Source: Bacillota bacterium
GTDB lineage: Bacteria > Bacillota > Clostridia > Christensenellales > Aristaeellaceae
NCBI GenBank assembly: GCA_023411395.1
Contig: JAEYOV010000073.1
Coordinates: 1 to 64,000, forward strand
Reading direction: 5' to 3'
Length of the DNA: 64,000 nucleotides
Shown: in pieces, positions 40,481 to 48,829 of the stretch
Layout of the letters: the number at the start of each line of letters is the position of its first letter
How positions within the stretch are numbered: position 1 is the stretch's first letter
Made by a program: the position numbers and the translations under genes
Notes under the pieces: model-generated
Told to the model about the DNA's origin: nothing
Databases searched by the model: none
What the model saw: only the letters and a program-made list of their open reading frames with translations

Positions 40481-41012
40481 GCGCCTCCTCTCCCGTCAAA
40501 ATCTGTTTCAGTTTGGTTCGCGCCCGGTACAGGCGCGTGGTGACGGTGCCGGAAGGCAAACGCAAAATACGGGCGATCTCATCCACGGAATAGCCGTCCC
40601 GGTACTTTAAGGTAAGCGGCAGGCGGTATTTGATTTCCAGGGCATACAGCGCGTCATGCAGCATCCTGTCAAAGCCCGCGTCCTCCCCCGTGAAAACAGG
40701 CATCTGATTTTCCGGGATTTGGGCCACCGGCAGCATGCGCCTGTTTTTCTTTAGCATCCGCTTGCATTCATTGATGAGGATGCGCGTAGCCCAGGTCTTG
40801 AAATAGGCCTTTTGCCTAAGCTGCCCCCTGTACTGCCAGGCTTTTAAGGCGGATTCCTGCAATACGTCGTCGCAGTCTGAATAGGACAAGGCAAAGCTGC
40901 GGGCGATGCAAAACAGGGACCGTTCCATTTCCAAAAAGGCCTCAACGAATTCCTCTCTTGAGATGACTTCCGTTTTTCTCATTCCTTCCGCGTTCATCAG
41001 ATCTGATTTCAC
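40467..41012 (-). CDS. ECF-type RNA polymerase sigma factor
   Basis: About 181 residues with only sigma regions 2 and 4. Region 2 includes SLFCIARSFALSYSDCDDVLQESALKAW (shown here only to place it) and WATRILINECKRMLKK; region 4 has LPLTLKYRDGYSVDEIARIL and PSGTVTTRLYRARTKLKQIL, the helix-turn-helix that reads the -35. The start is uncertain because the GTG at 41012 lacks a clear ribosome-binding site; ATG 40997 and 40982 are in frame. The downstream overlapping gene encodes the likely membrane anti-sigma factor. Confidence 0.9.
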   Translation of the reverse strand: MKSDLMNAEGMRKTEVISREEFVEAFLEMERSLFCIARSFALSYSDCDDVLQESALKAWQYRGQLRQKAYFKTWATRILINECKRMLKKNRRMLPVAQIPENQMPVFTGEDAGFDRMLHDALYALEIKYRLPLTLKYRDGYSVDEIARILRLPSGTVTTRLYRARTKLKQILTGEEALGFE

Positions 41013-41081
41013 TTATTAGATATCCGGGCATACTGCTGCATTTCGTTCATTGTATCATTTTTACAATTTATTTTCCCGCAC

Positions 41082-41110
41082 AAAAAAACGGGCGCGCTAT
41101 AAACGCCCGT
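41082..41110 (-). terminator. rpiB terminator
   Basis: On the minus strand ACGGGCG-TTTATAGCG-CGCCCGT is followed by seven T, 41 bases after the rpiB stop. Confidence 0.85.
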
Positions 41111-41150
41111 ATCGGTTTGATTCACACAAACACTTGCATTGGGTTTTCCG

Positions 41151-41600
41151 TTATTCTATCTCCTCGCCACTTGCCAGCTTCTCCAGCATATCCAGGCGGC
41201 ACTGGTGCCTCTCCTCATACGTGGCGCCCAGCCATTCGTCCACCAGCATCTTGGCCACCTCGCTGCCCACCACCCTGGCGCCAAAGGCCAGCATGTTGCA
41301 GTTGTTGTGGGCTTTGGCCATCCGTGCCGAATAGGGGTCGGAGCAGGTGGCGCAGCGGATGCCGGGAACACGGTTGGCCGCAAGGCCGATGCCTATGCCC
41401 GTGCCGCAGATCACAATGCCGCAATCCACCTTCCCATTCGCCACAGCTCTGGCCACCCGAGCCCCATAAATGGGATAGTTGGCCGTATCCCTGGCCGCCG
41501 TGCCAAAATCCGTTACCGTATGCCCCTTGCTTTCCAGATAAGCTTTGATAAGCAGCTTCATATCCACAGCCACATGGTCGTTGCCAATGCCGATATGCAT
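41151..41600 (-). CDS. rpiB: Ribose-5-phosphate isomerase B (RpiB/LacAB family)
   Basis: A 149-residue isomerase interconverting ribose 5-phosphate and ribulose 5-phosphate in the pentose phosphate pathway. The N-terminus IGIGNDHVAVDMKLLIKAYL, the active-site region GIVICGTGIGIGLAANRVPGI (cysteine as base; shown to locate it) and IRCATCSDPYSARMAKAHNN identify the RpiB family. Some members act on allose or galactose 6-phosphates; the sequence does not settle this. It is a single-gene transcript with its own terminator. Confidence 0.92.
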   Translation of the reverse strand: MHIGIGNDHVAVDMKLLIKAYLESKGHTVTDFGTAARDTANYPIYGARVARAVANGKVDCGIVICGTGIGIGLAANRVPGIRCATCSDPYSARMAKAHNNCNMLAFGARVVGSEVAKMLVDEWLGATYEERHQCRLDMLEKLASGEEIE

Positions 41601-41798
41601 ATTTTTCCTCCCCGCCTGTATTCAAATAAAAATTGCTCGTTCCCCTTGTAGTATAAGGCTGCGAAGCGGCGGTGTCAATGAAAGGCATGGCATGGCGTGT
41701 TGCATTCCCGTGCATCATGAAGTATACTGAGGTGAAAGATACTTGGTGATGCTGTCTGTTTGCGCCATGTTTCAATACGGCAAGTGGGAGGGAACATC

Positions 41799-43073
41799 AT
41801 GCGTTTGACCATGATCAGCATCGGTTCGACAGGTGATGTGCGGCCCTATGTGATCCTGGGCCAGGAATTGAAAAGGCGCGGCCATACGGTACGCATCGCT
41901 TCTTTCAGCCCATTTGAGCAGATGATCAGAGACGCGGGGCTGGATTTTTATCCCCTTGCCGGCGATGTGGTAAAGTTCATGGCCAGCATCATGAAGCCCG
42001 GCACCAACGGCATCAATTATCTGCAGCGGGTGCAAAACGCCATCCGGGAAGTGGCGGGGCCGCTGCTTACAAACATGCAGACCGCATGCAAGGACGCCGA
42101 GGCCATCATCACCACCTTTTTCGGCTCCAGCATGTATTCCATCGCAGAAAAGAACAACGTGCCGTGCATACAGACACAGTACTACCCCATGGATTACAAC
42201 GACGTGGTGCCCATTTCCTCCGCGCCGGGATTAAAGGCAGGCAAGGCCTGGAACAAAATGACCTACAAGGTGGGGTATCTGCTCATCAATTCCCTGGAGC
42301 ACAGATACTTAACCGGCTGGCGCAAGGAGCAGGGCATGCGGGTGCGCAAAATCCGCCCCAAACCCGATTATACGGTGAACGGCCATCAAATTCCGGTGCT
42401 GTATGCCGTCAGCCCCCTTTTGATGCCGCGGCCCCTTTCCTGGAACGAGCACATCCACATGACCGGCTTCTGGATGGATCCGAAACCAACGGCTTACACG
42501 CCCGACCCGGCCCTTAACGCATTCCTTACCGCGGGGGAAAAGCCCGTGTACATCGGCTTTGGCTCCATGGTATCCGGGGATATGGGCAAAACGCTTTCCA
42601 TTGTACTGGAGGCGGTGGAGCAATCGGGCGTCCGGGCCATTTTGCAAAAGGGCTGGGGTGGCGCGGAGGTCACTGCTCCCTCCAAACGCGTCCATGTGGC
42701 CGACTATATCCCCCACGAGTGGCTGTTTGAGCAGGTGGCGGCGGTTGTGCACCACGGCGGCGCGGGCACCACGGCTGCGGGGCTGAAAGCGGGCAAGCCC
42801 ACGCTGGTCATCCCCTTCGGAGGCGACCAACCCTTCTGGGGCATGCGGGTGCGGGCGCTGGGGCTGGGGCCCAAGCCCATCCGCCGGGAATTTTTGACGG
42901 CGGAACGGCTGACAAAGGCCCTGATTGACCTGACGCAAACCAAATCCTACTGCGTGGCCGCCAGGGAGCTGGGCATGCGCCTGCGGGAGGAGAAAGGCAC
43001 CGAGATCGCCGCCGACATCATTGAGGAGGAAATCCAGCGCTGGCTGCATGAAGATAAGGCTGCAGCGCTGTAA
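41799..43073 (+). CDS. UDP-glycosyltransferase (MGT / sterol glucosyltransferase-like)
   Basis: A 424-residue GT-B fold enzyme of the GT1 type. The N-terminal domain begins RLTMISIGSTGDVRPYVILG, a hallmark of sterol glucosyltransferase and macrolide glycosyltransferase relatives, and the sugar-nucleotide domain has VYIGFGSMVSGDMGKTL and the motif HHGGAGTTAAGLKAGKP. It probably transfers a hexose to a lipid or small hydrophobic acceptor; the acceptor is not predictable. Start 41799 follows GGGAGGG. It is monocistronic with a T-rich terminator at 43125. Confidence 0.88.
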   Translation: MRLTMISIGSTGDVRPYVILGQELKRRGHTVRIASFSPFEQMIRDAGLDFYPLAGDVVKFMASIMKPGTNGINYLQRVQNAIREVAGPLLTNMQTACKDAEAIITTFFGSSMYSIAEKNNVPCIQTQYYPMDYNDVVPISSAPGLKAGKAWNKMTYKVGYLLINSLEHRYLTGWRKEQGMRVRKIRPKPDYTVNGHQIPVLYAVSPLLMPRPLSWNEHIHMTGFWMDPKPTAYTPDPALNAFLTAGEKPVYIGFGSMVSGDMGKTLSIVLEAVEQSGVRAILQKGWGGAEVTAPSKRVHVADYIPHEWLFEQVAAVVHHGGAGTTAAGLKAGKPTLVIPFGGDQPFWGMRVRALGLGPKPIRREFLTAERLTKALIDLTQTKSYCVAARELGMRLREEKGTEIAADIIEEEIQRWLHEDKAAAL

Positions 43074-43124
43074 TGCCGCGCGATACCGCCATGTGTCCGC
43101 CACTGGAATCAAATGTTTGACCGG

Positions 43125-43155
43125 AGTGCCCCCAGCTTTGGCAGGGCACTTTTTT
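43125..43155 (+). terminator. Terminator after the glycosyltransferase
   Basis: Stem AGTGCCC / GGGCACT with loop CCAGCTTTGGCA and six T. Confidence 0.9.
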
Positions 43156-43157
43156 CG

Positions 43158-43186
43158 TTGACACGGCCATCCCGCCATGGTAAAAT
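43158..43186 (+). promoter_or_regulatory. Promoter of the YARHG/SH3 gene
   Basis: TTGACA (43158-43163), 17 bases, TAAAAT (43181-43186), placed directly after the preceding terminator and about 110 bases before the start codon. Confidence 0.8.
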
Positions 43187-43300
43187 TTTCATATCCTAAA
43201 AGTGATCCATCCGGAGGGCAGAATAAGGAAGGCAGGCAGCAGCCTGTCCGGGTTTGTATGCTATGAATGGGGCACAATAAAAAACGCGGGAGGCATTTTG

Positions 43301-44170
43301 ATGAAAAAGAGAATTCTTCTTTTCGCGGCGGCTATGCTGATCCTATGGACCGCTCTTTTGCCAATGGGTGCGGGTGCCTCCAATTTTTATATCATTCCCG
43401 ACAGCGACAGGCGCTATCTCACGGAGGAAGAATTGTGGGAGTGGCAGTATACCGCTCTGGGCTTCATCCTCAACGAGATTTTTGCCCGCCACGGCTTTCC
43501 CTTTGATCCGGACGGAAACTACTATGACTATTTCAACGCCCAATCCTGGTATCAGGAGGACCCCGATTTCACCTACAGCCGCGTAAACAGCATCGAGTGG
43601 CACAACGAGCGCCTGGTCAAGCAGGTGCGCCAGCAGATGCGGGATTTGGACACAAAAAATCCCGATGGAAAGCCTTTGCCCAATGTTGAGCCTGCCCTGT
43701 ACAATATTCCGGATGAGTTTGTGGAATATGTGTTCACGCCGGGGCAAAGGCTGAACGTCTATACGGGTCCGGGCGCGGAATATGTGCGGGCTGCAAACGG
43801 GAAGGCCATGGCAAGCACCAACGGCACCGTGTACGTGTACGGCTGGGAAAACGGCTGGCTGATGGTGCTGTACAGGGTCAGCAAAGGCGGTGCCCGCATA
43901 GGCTTCGTGAAAGGAACGCAAATCAAGGGGGATGTGTACGCAGACTATTTGCAGTTCGGCTACCAAAGCGCCACAGTCCTAAGGAACTGTTCCATCACCG
44001 ACGATCCGGTCAGTGCCTACACTCCTTTGGCCCCGCTTCGCAAAGGGGATATCGTAACATACCTTTGCACGCTTCACAACAGCAACGGCTGGGCCTACGT
44101 GGAGGCCGAGACAAACGCCGGGCTGGTGCGCGGCTGTATTCCCCTGGATGCCCTGGCGATGGAAGAGTAA
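43301..44170 (+). CDS. Secreted YARHG- and SH3-domain protein
   Basis: A 289-residue protein with a signal peptide (ILLFAAAMLILWTALLPMGAGA). A YARHG domain follows (about 30-105, YLTEEELWEWQYTALGFILN, with EIFARHGFPFDP), then an SH3-like region (about 150-225, GQRLNVYTGPGAEYVRAANG), and a second SH3-like region at the C-terminus (APLRKGDIVTYLCTLHNSNG). YARHG domains occur in extracellular proteins of Firmicutes and are presumed to bind cell wall. Start 43301 follows GGGAGG. It is a single-gene unit with its own promoter and terminator. Confidence 0.85.
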   Translation: MKKRILLFAAAMLILWTALLPMGAGASNFYIIPDSDRRYLTEEELWEWQYTALGFILNEIFARHGFPFDPDGNYYDYFNAQSWYQEDPDFTYSRVNSIEWHNERLVKQVRQQMRDLDTKNPDGKPLPNVEPALYNIPDEFVEYVFTPGQRLNVYTGPGAEYVRAANGKAMASTNGTVYVYGWENGWLMVLYRVSKGGARIGFVKGTQIKGDVYADYLQFGYQSATVLRNCSITDDPVSAYTPLAPLRKGDIVTYLCTLHNSNGWAYVEAETNAGLVRGCIPLDALAMEE

Positions 44171-44176
44171 CTGTGC

Positions 44177-44205
44177 GGGAGCGCCCTTGACAAACGGGCG
44201 CTCCC
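44177..44205 (+). terminator. Hairpin after the YARHG/SH3 gene
   Basis: A 10-bp perfect stem GGGAGCGCCC / GGGCGCTCCC with loop TTGACAAAC. The T-tract is weak, and the loop contains the -35 box of the next promoter. Confidence 0.7.
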
Positions 44206-44215
44206 GGTTTATGAT
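44187..44215 (+). promoter_or_regulatory. Promoter of the GH65 gene, -35 in a terminator loop
   Basis: TTGACA (44187-44192) lies in the hairpin loop; 17 bases later comes TATGAT (44210-44215). Confidence 0.7.
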
Positions 44216-44228
44216 GCGATCAAAGGAA

Positions 44229-44242
44229 TACAAACGTTTGCA
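44229..44242 (+). promoter_or_regulatory. LacI/cre-type operator before the GH65 gene
   Basis: TACAAACGTTTGCA has a perfectly palindromic core CAAACGTTTG and fits the catabolite-response (cre) pattern TGNAANCGNTNNCA in all but one position. It sits between the predicted transcription start and the ribosome-binding site, where a bound repressor would block elongation. Confidence 0.65.
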
Positions 44243-44263
44243 TAATATAAAGGAGCAGAATTC

Positions 44264-46549
44264 ATGGGTTTGTTGATACATCCCTGGCGCGTGGTGGAAC
44301 AAAAGTGGGAACCGGGCAAAATGCGGCTGGGAGAAAGCCTGTGCTCCCTTGGCAACGGATACATGGGCCTTCGGGGCAATTTTGAGGAGCAGTATTCCGG
44401 CGACACCCACCGGGGTACGTATCTGGGCGGCGTCTGGTTCCCCGACAAAACCAGGGTGGGCTGGTGGAAAAACGGCTATCCCCAATACTTCGGCAAAGTC
44501 ATCAACGCGGTGAACCTCATCGGCATCGATGTGGCGGTGGACGGTGAGCCGCTGGATTTGCACCGCTATCCCGTGGTGAAATTCCTGAGGGAAGTGGATA
44601 TGCAAAGGGGAATTCTCCACCGGGTGGCGCTGGTGGAAATGGACAAGGGCACCGTGCGCTTGGAAAGCCAGCGGTTTGTGTCCGTAGCGAAAAAAGAGCT
44701 GCTGGCCATCCGCTACACGGTCACGCCCTCTTTTCCGGCCCATATTGTTTTAAAGCCCTATCTTAACGGCAATGTGAAAAACCTCGACGCCAACTACGAC
44801 GAAACCTTCTGGGACATGCTTTCGGAGGTGCAGCAGGGCAATGTGCTTGGGCTGCTTACAAAAACAAAGGAAAATCCCTTCGGCGCGCCAAGGTTTGCTG
44901 TGGCCGCCGCCATGGCCGTTTACGCCCCCAATATGACGCTGGCCCGGCAGGAAACTTTAAAAGGCCGCTGCCAGGCGGTGTACGGCGCAAGGGCGGCCGC
45001 CGGGGAGGCGGTGTCGCTGGACAAATTCTCCCTGGTGGTCACAAGCCGCGACCATGAGGAGGAAAAATTGCTGCCCCTGGCCCTTTCCATGGCGGAAAAC
45101 GCCGCAGCGGAAGGATACGATGATGCTCTTGCCACCCACGAAGCCGGATGGAAGCGCCGGTGGGAGATGGCGGATGTGCAAATCCACGGCGACGACGCGG
45201 CCCAGCAGGGCATCCGCTTCAATCTGTTCCATCTGCTGTCCACCTATTCCGGGGAGGATGAGCGCCTGAACATAGGCCCCAAGGGCTTCACCGGCGAAAA
45301 GTACGGCGGAGCCACCTACTGGGATACGGAGGCCTACTGCCTGCCGGTGTACATGGCCGTGGCCGGGGAAAACGTGGCGCGGCAGCTTCTGCTGTACCGT
45401 CACAGGCAGCTTCCCGGCGCGTTTTACAACGCCAGGCAGCAGGGGCTTAACGGTGCGCTGTATCCCATGGTCACCTTCACCGGCATCGAGTGCCACAACG
45501 AGTGGGAAATCACCTTTGAGGAAATCCACCGCAACGGCGCCATCGTCCACGGTATTTTCAACTACGTCACCTATACGGGTGATGCCGACTATCTGAAAAA
45601 CGAAGGGCTTGACGTATTATCCGGCATCGGAAAATTCTGGCTTAGCCGCGTGCATTTCTCCAAACGGGCCGGCAAGTACATGATCCACGGCGTCACCGGC
45701 CCCAACGAGTACGAAAACAACGTCAACAACAACTGGTACACCAACCGCATTGCAGCCTGGTGCCTTGATTACACGCTGGAAGCCGCAAAGATGGCGGGAC
45801 CCAGGCGGGTAAAGGAGGCCGGCCTCACCGAGGACGACCTAGGCCGCATGCGGGAAGTTTCTCAAAATATGTACTACCCCGAGGATGCGGATTTGCGCAT
45901 CTTCGTGCAGCACGATACCTTCCTGGACAAGGATATCCGCCCTGCATCGGACATCGATCCTAACGACAGGCCCATCAACCAGCACTGGTCCTGGGACCGC
46001 ATTCTGCGCTCCTGCTACATCAAGCAGGCGGATGTGCTACAGGGTCTGTATTTCCTGGGCCATCTGTATGACAGGGAAACCAAAAAGCGAAACTTCGATT
46101 TTTACGAGCCTATCACCGTGCACGAAAGCAGCCTGTCCCCCTGCGTGCACAGCATTTTGGCATCGGAGATCGGCTACTCAGAAAAGGCAGTGGAAATGTA
46201 CCGCCGCACCGCAAGGCTGGACCTTGACAACATCAATCACGACACGGAGGATGGCCTGCACGTGACCAGCATGGCGGGAAGCTGGCTCTCCATCGCCCAG
46301 GGCTTTGCCGGGATGCGGACTGCGCAAGGCCTGTCCTTCGCCCCCTTCCTGCCCGAATGCTGGCAGGGCTACGCCTTCAATGTAAATTACCGGGGCAGAT
46401 TGTTGCGGGTTTCCGTGGATGAAAAAGGCACCACCCTGACCCTTAATGAAGGGGAACCCCTGGCACTTTCGCTGTACAGACAAGACATTACTGTGGAGAA
46501 GGAAGCGTTTCTGCCTTTCCCCGAGGGGAGCAGCCATGCAGGGTTATAA
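44264..46549 (+). CDS. Glycoside hydrolase family 65 disaccharide phosphorylase
   Basis: A 761-residue enzyme. The N-terminal beta-sandwich begins ESLCSLGNGYMGLRGNFEE; the (alpha/alpha)6 catalytic domain has GGATYWDTEAYCLPVYM, the general acid Glu in HGVTGPNEYENNVNNNWYTN, IKQADVLQGLYFLGHLYD and the phosphate-binding TEDGLHVTSMAGSWLSIAQG. The pattern around the catalytic Glu is closest to what I know of maltose phosphorylase, which yields glucose 1-phosphate and glucose; kojibiose or trehalose phosphorylase remain possible. The 3' end overlaps the NUDIX gene by 14 bases. A LacI/cre-like operator suggests catabolite or sugar control. Confidence 0.92.
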   Translation: MGLLIHPWRVVEQKWEPGKMRLGESLCSLGNGYMGLRGNFEEQYSGDTHRGTYLGGVWFPDKTRVGWWKNGYPQYFGKVINAVNLIGIDVAVDGEPLDLHRYPVVKFLREVDMQRGILHRVALVEMDKGTVRLESQRFVSVAKKELLAIRYTVTPSFPAHIVLKPYLNGNVKNLDANYDETFWDMLSEVQQGNVLGLLTKTKENPFGAPRFAVAAAMAVYAPNMTLARQETLKGRCQAVYGARAAAGEAVSLDKFSLVVTSRDHEEEKLLPLALSMAENAAAEGYDDALATHEAGWKRRWEMADVQIHGDDAAQQGIRFNLFHLLSTYSGEDERLNIGPKGFTGEKYGGATYWDTEAYCLPVYMAVAGENVARQLLLYRHRQLPGAFYNARQQGLNGALYPMVTFTGIECHNEWEITFEEIHRNGAIVHGIFNYVTYTGDADYLKNEGLDVLSGIGKFWLSRVHFSKRAGKYMIHGVTGPNEYENNVNNNWYTNRIAAWCLDYTLEAAKMAGPRRVKEAGLTEDDLGRMREVSQNMYYPEDADLRIFVQHDTFLDKDIRPASDIDPNDRPINQHWSWDRILRSCYIKQADVLQGLYFLGHLYDRETKKRNFDFYEPITVHESSLSPCVHSILASEIGYSEKAVEMYRRTARLDLDNINHDTEDGLHVTSMAGSWLSIAQGFAGMRTAQGLSFAPFLPECWQGYAFNVNYRGRLLRVSVDEKGTTLTLNEGEPLALSLYRQDITVEKEAFLPFPEGSSHAGL

Positions 46550-46946
46550 CATCGTTATGGTCTACAGCCATGACAAGAGCCGTTTGCTGATGTGCAAGCG
46601 CCTGAAAGACCCCTATATGGGCCTGAATAACCTGGTGGGCGGAAAAATCGAGCCGGGCGAGCCGGGCATCGATGCCGCCTACAGGGAATTGGGCGAGGAG
46701 ACCGGCATAGCAAAAGAAGACATCACCCTTCACCACCTAATGGATTTTACGTACTATTTTCAAAACTGCTATGTACAAGTGTATGCAGGCAGATTGAAAC
46801 AGGATGTGGTTGTTTCCGGGGACGAAAACGAGTTGTTCTGGTCAGACCTTCATCACAACTTTTTTGATATGGCGCTGTACGCCGGCGAAGGCAACATCGG
46901 CCACATGCTGGAGCAGGTGAAAATGAGCGGCATCCTGGAAGACTGA
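46536..46946 (+). CDS. NUDIX hydrolase
   Basis: A 136-residue protein with a complete NUDIX box, GGKIEPGEPGIDAAYRELGE followed by ETGI, which binds the metal for cleavage of nucleoside-diphosphate-linked substrates. The N-terminus (YNIVMVYSHDKSRLLMCKRL) suggests an MTH1/ADP-ribose-type fold. The substrate is unknown. It overlaps the GH65 gene by 14 bases, so the two are translationally coupled; a role in handling sugar nucleotides is a guess. Confidence 0.9.
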   Translation: MQGYNIVMVYSHDKSRLLMCKRLKDPYMGLNNLVGGKIEPGEPGIDAAYRELGEETGIAKEDITLHHLMDFTYYFQNCYVQVYAGRLKQDVVVSGDENELFWSDLHHNFFDMALYAGEGNIGHMLEQVKMSGILED

Positions 46947-46964
46947 ATGATTTTGATTCTGCAA

Positions 46965-47002
46965 AAAGCGGGCTCTCATTGTAAAAAATGAGGGCCTGCT
47001 TT
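46965..47002. terminator. Bidirectional terminator between NUDIX and DUF975-like genes
   Basis: AAAGC-G-GGCTCTCATT pairs with AAATGAGGGCC-T-GCTTT across loop GTAAA, flanked by A-rich and T-rich ends, between convergent genes. Confidence 0.75.
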
Positions 47003-47009
47003 GTATTGT

Positions 47010-47819
47010 TCAGCGCGCATCAGGCTTGTCACCCTGAATTCTATCCCTTCCGCTTGGCCCCTTTTCATCTTTCTTTGAAGACAGCAATTTGTTGGCATAC
47101 CCCGCAAAGGCAAGACTATAATATGGATTTAGTAACACCACAAATAGCATTATTGTCGCTTGCCGCATCAGTTGACCGGACACGGATGTATTCACCAAAG
47201 CCAATGAAGGAAAAAGTAGCAAAGCACCAATAAGCAACGCAAATGCCCACCAATATACCGTTATACCATACCAAATAAGGTACCTCACCTGCCCTTTCAT
47301 CATTCGAAAGGACGTTCTTATCATCTCCGGCACGCTTTCCTTGGAATTCGTTACAAACAGGTACGGAAGCAAAAAGAGGCGCAGCATGATCCATAAGTAC
47401 AACAGGACGGCCACAATCGTCACAACCGATACGAATATGGCCAGTTCCAGTTGATGTATCGTTGGCATACCAAACAAGATTGAATAATACACAATTGTGA
47501 AAGGCAACTGCCAAATCAGGCCGACTGTAAGAACCTTTGGCAGCAATTTAGGGGATTTGACAAATTCAAAGAGCATGGGCCATCGTGCTTCTTTGCCCCT
47601 TGTCAGGTGCAGCAGCAGATGAAGTAACCCCAGTGTCATGACAGGCGTCGTCATGAGCTGATAAATGATTTGCGGCAGATCATTCCCTATCAGATATGTC
47701 TTAACCATATACCAAAGCAAATTGACTACGGCGAACAGCAGAAAGATAATCCACAGCATACCCCGGTGCTTAAAGTACAGGTGCCAGGCCTTCTTGCGCA
47801 ACATCGCGTTTGTCTGCAT
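47010..47819 (-). CDS. DUF975-like multi-pass membrane protein
   Basis: About 269 residues with six membrane segments (for example GMLWIIFLLFAVVNLLWYMV, IFVSVVTIVAVLLYLWIMLR and LIWYGITVYWWAFALLIGAL). The stretch RLFLLPYLFVTNSKESVPEM followed by IRTSFRMMKGQVRYL is the conserved block of DUF975-type proteins. The function is unknown. It is AT-richer than the genes around it. The start is placed at 47819 (MQTNAMLRKKAW); 47849 is an in-frame alternative. It is monocistronic, convergent with the NUDIX gene. Confidence 0.75.
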   Translation of the reverse strand: MQTNAMLRKKAWHLYFKHRGMLWIIFLLFAVVNLLWYMVKTYLIGNDLPQIIYQLMTTPVMTLGLLHLLLHLTRGKEARWPMLFEFVKSPKLLPKVLTVGLIWQLPFTIVYYSILFGMPTIHQLELAIFVSVVTIVAVLLYLWIMLRLFLLPYLFVTNSKESVPEMIRTSFRMMKGQVRYLIWYGITVYWWAFALLIGALLLFPSLALVNTSVSGQLMRQATIMLFVVLLNPYYSLAFAGYANKLLSSKKDEKGPSGRDRIQGDKPDAR

Positions 47820-47944
47820 GAAATCACACCGTTTCCTTATCATTCTCACAATCTATTCCTGTATACAGTGTATAACTTTTCCTCTTCCATGTCTACCGTA
47901 TTTTCCCATACCGTGATACAAGCTTCCCATCCTCCCATTTCCGC

Positions 47945-47971
47945 ACCCCCTCCCCTTTGCGGCATAGGATA
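47945..47971 (+). promoter_or_regulatory. Putative sigma-K promoter of dpaAB
   Basis: AC (47945-47946), 16 bases, CATAGGATA (47963-47971) fits the Bacillus sigma-K consensus AC-N16/17-CATANNNTA. The genes below are mother-cell sporulation genes controlled by sigma-K in Bacillus. Confidence 0.6.
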
Positions 47972-47999
47972 AAGCAGGATGCGTAAGGAGGAAAACAGG

Positions 48000-48824
48000 A
48001 TGCGTGTTTGCGTGGTGGGCGGCGATGAGCGCCTGCGCCTCTTGGCGGAGCTGTTTCAAAAGCAGGGCTATGAAACCGGTACATGGGGCCAGGGCGGCGA
48101 CGATATGCCCAGGTGGCTTACCCGCGCCCAGGCGGTGGTGCTGCCCTTTCCCAGGGCCGGCCGGGATGGGTTCATTCCCGCGCCCCGGGGAAAGCGGCCG
48201 ATACCCGTACATGAAGTGGCTTCCCTGATCGGGGAGGGCGTTTGGGTGATGGCCGGATCACTGGACGAGGAGCTTGCCCACACCGCCTCCCAAAAGGACT
48301 GGCGGCTGCTGCTCCCCAGCTCCGACCCGAACTTTGAGGAGCAAAACGCCATGCCCTCGGCGGAAGGCGCCATCTATGCCGCCATGCAAAAGGCCGATTA
48401 CACCATCTGCGGAAGTTGCTGCCTCATCATCGGCCCGGGCCGGATAGGGCGCGAACTGGCCCGGATGCTTCAAGGGATCGGGGCCAAAGTGTTCATGGCC
48501 GCCCGCCGGGAGGAAGCGCTGAAGCAGGCGGCGGACATGGGCTGTGTGCCCGTGCCCATTCAGGCGCTGCCCATCGCGGCCAGGGAGGCCGACATCCTGT
48601 TCAACACCGCGCCGGCCATGGTGGCAGGGGAGGCCGTGATGGCGGCATTGCCCGCTCACGCCCTAGCCATCGACCTGGCCAGCGCGCCCTATGGCATCGA
48701 TCTGGAGGCCGCCCAGCGCCATGGCATAAACGCCTGGCGGGAGGGGGGCATCCCCGGCAAGTACGCGCCGCTGACGGCGGCCCGGCTGCTATTTGACTAT
48801 TTTGAGGCGCACACGAAGGAGTGA
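48000..48824 (+). CDS. dpaA: Dipicolinate synthase subunit A
   Basis: A 274-residue SpoVFA/DpaA protein, which with DpaB converts a lysine-pathway intermediate to dipicolinic acid in the mother cell for spore heat resistance. It has an N-terminal domain (RVCVVGGDERLRLLAELF) and a Rossmann NAD(P)-binding domain (CLIIGPGRIGRELARMLQGI, then AKVFMAARREEALKQA). ATG 48000 follows AAGGAGG. The stop overlaps or abuts the dpaB start. Together with the sigma-K-like promoter it is good evidence that the host forms spores. Confidence 0.93.
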   Translation: MRVCVVGGDERLRLLAELFQKQGYETGTWGQGGDDMPRWLTRAQAVVLPFPRAGRDGFIPAPRGKRPIPVHEVASLIGEGVWVMAGSLDEELAHTASQKDWRLLLPSSDPNFEEQNAMPSAEGAIYAAMQKADYTICGSCCLIIGPGRIGRELARMLQGIGAKVFMAARREEALKQAADMGCVPVPIQALPIAAREADILFNTAPAMVAGEAVMAALPAHALAIDLASAPYGIDLEAAQRHGINAWREGGIPGKYAPLTAARLLFDYFEAHTKE

Positions 48825-48829
48825 TTCAT

